64,000 bases of DNA from Tubiluchus corallicola (lineage: Eukaryota > Priapulida > Priapulimorpha > Priapulimorphida > Tubiluchidae). The stretch covers positions 62,001-126,000 of the forward strand of contig JAQGDQ010000512.1 of assembly GCA_030141605.1 (NCBI GenBank). The letters run 5' to 3'. Position numbers and translations under genes: made by a program. The notes below the pieces were generated by a model. That model worked only from the letters and a program-made list of their open reading frames with translations, searched no databases and was not told the origin of the DNA. This document shows positions 46,055 to 64,000 of the stretch, in pieces (the first letter of the stretch is position 1; every line of letters begins with the position of its first letter).

Positions 46055-46427
46055 CACTCACTCGTATCTCGGTTTGCCGGACCTCGGTTTTACGGATATA
46101 GGAAGAATCTGGACCGCTAAAAAGTCCCGCATACTACAACACAGTCCGTTGTTTCGTGAGCTGACCGCTAATTGGCAGGCCGTCACTTTGTTTACATCAT
46201 TACATCAGTGCAACCAAACAGTGTGTAACGACATGTGTATAACTTGCATGTCAGGCTCAGTCCGTACTAGATGTTTTTGAGATAATTAGGCAATTGATTC
46301 GACATTATCGCGAGTCTAATAATAACGCGGCTTCGACTGTATTAGCTTAATGTCGATAAATACGGACAATCTGCAAATTCGGAATGACGTCTCCCCCGCT
46401 TTTGTCCAGCAAACCGAGATACGAGTG
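46055..46427. mobile_element. Tigger/pogo-type miniature in the ATP6V0B 3' UTR
   Basis: Ends CACTCACTCGTATCTCGGTT and AACCGAGATACGAGTG with TA flanks. It starts 45 bp after the stop codon; the first AATAAA after the stop is at 46438-46443, just past it. Confidence 0.8.
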
Positions 46428-46657
46428 TAATTTAGTAAATAAATCCACATTGAAAATTAAATATACATTATCTTCCTTGTCATTTTCATTCCATTCATTC
46501 ATTATCATTTATTTCAACGTTCATTATAGCACAATGTATTTCATTACAAAAACACATTGTGAAGTAGACGCATTGCGATAGAACTTGCTACGATAAAATG
46601 ATCTTGTTACAAATTTCTGCTAAAAATAAAAAATGGCGACTGGTAACATGAACCCAT

Positions 46658-47028
46658 TGTAACAGTACCATAGATATGGTTTGTGTAGATCAAAGATCTC
46701 GGTGATTGCTTAAGAGTGTTCTGCATTCTAGACTGTCATGTTGCTCTGATCTTCTTTGTTTAAGTTCCTATTTAGTTTAATAAACACTACTCGAGTTCTG
46801 GTCCGCAAATGCGGGCGTGGGTTCGAATCCCACTTCTGACACCATGTTACACATTACAATAACATTTGCAACCAGACAAATGCGTGCATAATAAGGTAGT
46901 ATTTATTAAACTAATTAGGAACTTAAACAAAGAAGATCATAGCAGCATGACAGTCTAGAATGCAGAACACTCTTAAGCAATCACCAAGATCTTTGATCTA
47001 CACAGACCATATCTATGGTATTGTTACA
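46658..47028. mobile_element. Palindromic LTR - tRNA-Leu half - inverted LTR insertion
   Basis: The left arm 46658-46790 (plus) begins TGTAACAGTACCATAGATAT and runs to just past an AATAAA. The right arm 46845-47028 is a complete 184-bp LTR in minus orientation beginning TGTAACAATACCATAGATAT and ending in GTGTAACA. The arms differ at about 5% of positions. Between them is the 3' half of a tRNA-Leu, including CCA. The whole is flanked by a perfect 5-bp duplication CCCAT (46653-46657 and 47029-47033). Both outer ends are therefore U3 ends of the same LTR. Confidence 0.85.
46791..46844 (+). other. tRNA-Leu 3' half with CCA, inside the palindromic LTR insertion
   Basis: It reads TTCTGGTCC, a long variable-arm hairpin (CCGCAAATGCGGG), T-arm GTGGGTTCGAATCCCAC, acceptor TTCTGACA and CCA, directly abutting the LTR end. 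CCA is added after transcription, so this came from a mature tRNA used as a primer. No 5' half exists; it is not a tRNA gene. Confidence 0.85.
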
Positions 47029-47508
47029 CCCATTATTGTAATAAAAGTTAAAACTGCTATTGGTTAAGTTTTCTATTTATTGTTGTTAAAGTAATTTGGA
47101 AGTACTGGTTTAGTTGGTGTGGAATAGTGGATTTATCATACTACTAACACTTTATCATTTAGTACATTTGAAGTTGTTTATTTTGAAACTTTTTCCTCTG
47201 AAACAGTTGATAGTTACTACTTGTTACATTATTGCCACCTTGCATGAATGTAACACAGTTATTTATGGCCTTGTGATTTTAGACAATGATAATCGTGGTG
47301 ACAAAGTGTAGATGCAAATGTATTTAGTATAGAAATGGCCTTGTGAATTTGTAAATAATTACGGTGCGCATGTGAATGAAGTACGATGCTGTTTTTGTTC
47401 TGCTAAATTGTTGAATTACTGTCTGTTCCTGCTGTTACGCCATTCTGCCCTACAAAGACAAACACCAGTAAATGTAAAATGGAAATTACGAGGAAATCCA
47501 GTATAAAG

Positions 47509-47906
47509 TGGGGTGAGCATTGAAACGTTCGAGTTCGAACATTCGAATGAGTTTTTTAGTTCGAACTCGATTCGAATCCAAAACTATAGATTCGAATAAT
47601 TTAGCACTTCAATCACACATGTTCCTGATCATTAAAACGATTGAAACATCATGCAGTTAACATAATTTAGTTGTTATTTCTGCGCACAACTTTAAGCAAA
47701 TTACTAGTCGTTTTATTGCAGAACATAATTTAGTGATACGCATGATCTTTGTAAGACTAATTTTTACTGGTGGTTCGAAAACTAGTTCGAAAATCTTTCG
47801 ATCTCAATTCGAATTCGAAACACTGAAGTTCGGTTCGATTCGTATTCGAAAGTCACAAATTCGGTTCGATTCCAATTCGCTTTCTGGTAGAGAATGCTCA
47901 CCCCTA
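47509..47906. mobile_element. hAT-type miniature, GGGGTGAGCAT family, copy 1
   Basis: Ends TGGGGTGAGCAT and ATGCTCACCCCTA; 8-bp duplication GTATAAAG (47501-47508, 47907-47914). The inside is rich in TTCGAA/GATTCGAA motifs. Confidence 0.88.
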
Positions 47907-48224
47907 GTATAAAGTTGAAATGTTTGACCTGTTTACAGTCCTTGTTACGTCGTGTAAGGTGTAAACACAAAGGAAAGGGACCTGTTTGTTTGAATAAAAT
48001 TAGAATTTTCAAAATTTTTATTCACTTGGCGATTCTTCACTTATTGCTGTTTTACACAGACTAAGTTAATGCCTCCAGCACAGTGGCGCCTGGTGTTAAC
48101 GTAACTGTGAAACTGCAGCGCCCCTGTTTTCACTCAAAATTATCGATAGTATTCAATATGAGTCTTTTTTCTGTAGTTTTTTATTCATACTTGTACAGAA
48201 GTAGAGCGCGTGAGGGTAGTACTA

Positions 48225-48560
48225 TTTGCTTCACAGTCCAGCACAGTGGTATGTTTGGCTGTTGTGCACATGTCTGAGATAACACTGCACTGCTAGCATT
48301 TGCATCTAGGTAGAAAAAGTACTGTCGCTCACACAGTTTGACAGCCCAGCACAGCGGTGTGTTTGGCTGTTGTGCACATGTCTGAGATAACACTGCACTG
48401 CTAGCATTTGCATCTAGGTAGAAAAAGTACTGTCGCTCACACAGTTTGACAGCCCAGCACAGTGGTGTGTTTGGCTGTTGTACACACGTGTCTGAGATAA
48501 CACTGCACCGCTAGCATTTGCAGCTAGGTAGAAAAAGTACTGTCGCTCACACAGTTTGTT
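48225..48560. repeat. ~118-bp tandem repeat, 3 units
   Basis: GTGTTTGGCTGTTGTGCACA ... GGTAGAAAAAGTACTGTCGC units in the ATP6V0B-MRPS22 intergenic region. Confidence 0.95.
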
Positions 48561-48965
48561 GTCAGTTGCTTAAAAAACCTGTACTGGCATATTCCTAACT
48601 GCGGCAACTTGGGTTATTCGTAAGCAAAAATTTTTTGTTTAGGATTTTATCAAGTTTATGTATAAATTTTCATACGCATTAAAATCATACACGTTTTTTT
48701 CATTTTACACGGTATTAAAACAATGGCTAAAAATTTCAGAAGCAGCACCCCACTAAGTTTAGCTATGAGTTGCCACTATCTCCAGCAGTATCTAATCATA
48801 ATCTTTTCTGCATACAATGATAAACAGCAATAAGTGAATGGATACAGCAGTAGATTACATAGCGCTGCTTTTTGCCCTCGTACCAAAAACAGGAGATGCA
48901 TTTACTGCTGACCTCAAGGTCTGTTTTCTATGAAAACAAGCATTATGAGCCGATACTGGTCATTA

Positions 48966-49293
48966 CAGTGAACCCTCGTTAAACTGTACTAATTGGGGGT
49001 GGGGTGGTCCGGTTTAGCTGATTGTCCGATTTATCCGATATGTCTATATTATACAGGAATAATCACCTTAATAAGGCCTATATACATTGTACTATATACT
49101 GTGCACTATATACTATACTGTATATTACTTTAAAATAGTTGACCAGTGAGGATAAAGAAATTATTGTACAGCTGGTAGGCCGTGTTGTGTTTAGCGCTCG
49201 GGCTCGGATGGAAATCGGTCAGTTTCCTTTACCATGGATGACGTCTTATCCGATATCCGGGCTAACGGGGTCCGGTTTAACGAGGGTCGACTG
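48966..49293. mobile_element. Tigger/pogo-type miniature (CAGTGAACCCTCGTTAAAC...)
   Basis: Inverted ends CAGTGAACCCTCGTTAAAC and GTTTAACGAGGGTCGACTG, with TA flanks. Confidence 0.8.
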
Positions 49294-49740
49294 TATAGTA
49301 AAAAGAGGACTTATTGCTCAACACAGTGAGTGGAGAACCGAGTGGGTGGAACTGCATTTACCATTCTTTGTCTTTGTCGGGGCATTCTCAACTACTTTTA
49401 CTACGAATCGGTCACAGCTTCCGTGGCTTTTACCGCTTGTGTTATTTTTTTAGAATGGCTAAAATTCCAAATTATAATATTTAGTTACTTGCTGCCTAGT
49501 TTGGTCAGTTCTAGGTCTTCTCTGAATTGTAACATAGCACTATTCGAATATGAAATGAAATGCTAAAGATTATGGCTTGTATATCCGTCTTGTTACCTGT
49601 ACAATTACGTGCTGAAATAAGGTTTGTTCACGTCATACGTGTCATAGTACAATAGGTTCTGTGAATAAACATTCCATTTATTGTTAAAATTTTTGTGTAT
49701 GTATTAATGTTTGTTTGCACTAAAGACTAAACTTAATGAA

Positions 49741-50193
49741 CCCTTTCAGCCCCAAATTATTTTTTTAATAAGAAAATTTTTTGGCTTGGTACTTTTGTTC
49801 AGTATGCCCATCTTGTTTACACATAATAATTTTTTTCTACCTGTGCCCGTGTGCTAAATATAGCCTGTATCCCACGGGATACATTGAGATTCAATGGAAG
49901 CAAAAATGTGCTTCATTTTGCAACTGCTGATAATTTTTTAAAGTATTTAAGACATTTAGTATGCATGCTATGCTGATCTGTACAAAGTCGTCTCTAAAGT
50001 ACTGTACCTTGCACAGTTTTTATGCTATGTAGATTTTCTAGTTTGCCATTTTATCACTATTTTTAGTCTATTGTTATTGGCTTAAATCAAAACAACTATT
50101 AACAGATCAAATAACTGTCGGTTTTAAAATTTTATTAATTTTAAAGGCAGAAAATATTCTCGTATCCCATGGGACACAACGGGTATGAAAGGG
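49741..50193. mobile_element. piggyBac-type miniature, copy 2
   Basis: Close relative of 39163-39617. The right TTAA is intact; the left is mutated to TGAA. Confidence 0.75.
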
Positions 50194-50447
50194 TTAAGGA
50201 CAAGAATACCCGTAACTTAGCTAAATCTGTCTTGAAATTTTTTATCTCACATATATATATATATACTGCATTATTGTGCACGGAGGCTTTAGCAGCAACG
50301 CTGTAGGGCTGCTAATGCTAGCAATACGTATCGATAATTATCGATTATAGTATCAGTATGATTTGTTTTCATTGTTATCGTATAGACAGTATTCTGGGAA
50401 TATCGTTATCGTATGGAATTTGGCACGTATCGTTGCTTAACGCTTAC

Positions 50448-50847
50448 TAGGGGTGAGCATCAAACGTTCGAATCGAATTCGAATGCTCGTATTCGATTCG
50501 AACGAGTTTTTTTAGTTCGAACTCGATTCGAATCCAAAACTATAGATTCGAATAATTCAGCACTTCAATCACATATGTTCCTGATCACTAAAACGATTGA
50601 AACAACATGCAATTAGCGTAATTTAGCAGTGAATTCTGTCCACAAATTACTAGTCGTTTTATTGCAGAACAAAATCTAGTGATACACATGATCTTTAATA
50701 GACTAATTAGTAAGACTAATTTTTACTTGTGGTTCGAAAACTTGTTCGAAAATCGTTCAAACACTGAAGTTCGGTTCGATTCCAATTCGAAAGTCACAAA
50801 TTCGGTTCGATTCGAATTCGCTTTCTGGTAGAGAATGCTCACCCCGA
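50448..50847. mobile_element. hAT-type miniature, GGGGTGAGCAT family, copy 2
   Basis: Close relative of 47509-47906; ends TAGGGGTGAGCAT and ATGCTCACCCC, duplication ACGCTTAC on both sides. Confidence 0.88.
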
Positions 50848-51059
50848 ACGCTTACCTTTATAAAACTTCTCCACTTTTCGTTTCTATTTATTTAGAGCAA
50901 TTATCCAAAAAAGCGGATAGAGAAAATTATTTAAAATTATAAGCCTGCCAGATGCCGAATTATTTTGAGAAAAACTGAAACCATTTGGCTTACAACCAGT
51001 TATTATCTCACAATTAGTCTTGACAGCTTCATTTAATTACATAAACAATCGCGCAGGTA

Positions 51060-63256
<12,197 letters not shown>

Positions 63257-64000
63257 CTGAAATGAACATTTTCTCATTGTTTTTGTGGCACTAATGCAAA
63301 TCACTACCATTGTTGCTTCAGTAGACCTCTGACGGGGGACAAAATTATTTATTAAGTAATATTATCATGTATTAAGGGGGACAAAAAAACACTTCTCTAG
63401 GCACCTGGGTGATCGCACACGCGCCCGAGAATTTTAGAATTTTTTTGGTATATTTATATGCTTACCTGGGGCATATGAATGTACCAAATAAATGCACATT
63501 ATAAAAGCACATTTAAAAGGCCATATAAAATTGCGTTTCTTTTTAATTAAGTATGACTGTTTCAGCGAGGGCGCAGTCTTATTTGTTTATAGTTAACATT
63601 GTTTCAGCGAGGGCACAGTCATATTTGTCTATAGTTAACTCTTAGCATTTCTCACGACACTGGTGTTCATGCTGACCAGTGCTGCCATCTATTCTATAAC
63701 TGTCACAACATATGATAATTTAGGGCTTCATACTGTACAAAAAAAAACATAGGTTAATGGATAATTACATGATCATTTACTAATGTGAAACAAAAACTAA
63801 AAAAAAGTTGTGAAAAAATGTGCACTGAAAAAAATTAGAACATTACTGCTAAAGAGTGGGAAATAAACAAACTTTTATTGCAACTGAATTTAAATATTCC
63901 ACAATTGATCTTTAAACACTCGTACAGATTGAAAGCTTTAAATAGACATGACTGCGATGGCCAATGACAATGACGATGGCAATCACAACAGCAACAACTC
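63257..64000 (-). other. MRPS22 intron at the right edge
   Basis: No exon seen. GTTTCAGCGAGGGC.CAGTC occurs twice (63560 and 63602). The missing 5' exons should lie to the right. Confidence 0.5.

Noticed and set aside
46791-46844. Functional tRNA-Leu gene
   Set aside because: Only the 3' half is present and CCA is encoded; it lies between two inverted LTRs as a reverse-transcribed primer remnant.

Overview
The window is nuclear DNA from a multicellular animal. Its genes carry introns of 0.3 to 6 kb with GT-AG splice sites, the proteins are animal-type (WDR6, PPCDC, V-ATPase subunit c'', mitochondrial ribosomal protein mS22), and the DNA is AT-rich and packed with animal transposon families (non-LTR elements, solo LTRs, hAT, Tc/mariner and piggyBac miniatures, SINEs). 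Intron size argues against a compact genome, but I cannot name the phylum. There is a 5-base assembly gap at 15093-15097.

Layout. (1) Minus strand, 33046 down to 1362 and continuing off the left edge: 19 phase-consistent exons that read as ONE open reading frame. Its first ~197 codons are a complete phosphopantothenoylcysteine decarboxylase (PPCDC, coenzyme A synthesis). The next ~900 codons are WDR6, the WD40 partner of the tRNA wobble 2'-O-methyltransferase. The two proteins meet inside a single exon (25566-25718) with no stop codon and no WDR6 start codon between them. This apparent PPCDC-WDR6 fusion is the main discovery of the window. (2) Plus strand, 33817-46009: ATP6V0B in four exons, transcribed divergently from the fusion gene across a 770-bp shared intergenic region. 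Its first intron holds a nearly intact non-LTR retrotransposon in antisense. (3) 46010-51059: a 5-kb convergent intergenic region full of small transposons, including a palindromic LTR/tRNA-Leu structure with a perfect 5-bp target duplication. (4) Minus strand, 63256 down to 51060: the last five exons of MRPS22, with the 5' exons off the right edge.

Two introns contain tandem amplification of exon edges together with their splice sites. The 5' part of WDR6 exon 10 with its acceptor is present three times (162-bp unit). The 3' end of an MRPS22 exon with its donor is present about 19 times (~118-bp unit). Other structure includes a 1.88-kb tandem duplication beside the assembly gap, 5S-rRNA-headed SINE sequence, an array of direct-repeat nuclear-receptor half-site motifs, and many minisatellites that stay open in several frames and produce spurious ORFs.

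All gene calls rest on reading exons in frame and comparing them with remembered family sequences. No database search was possible. Exon boundaries were chosen so that GT/AG sites and reading phase agree at every junction.
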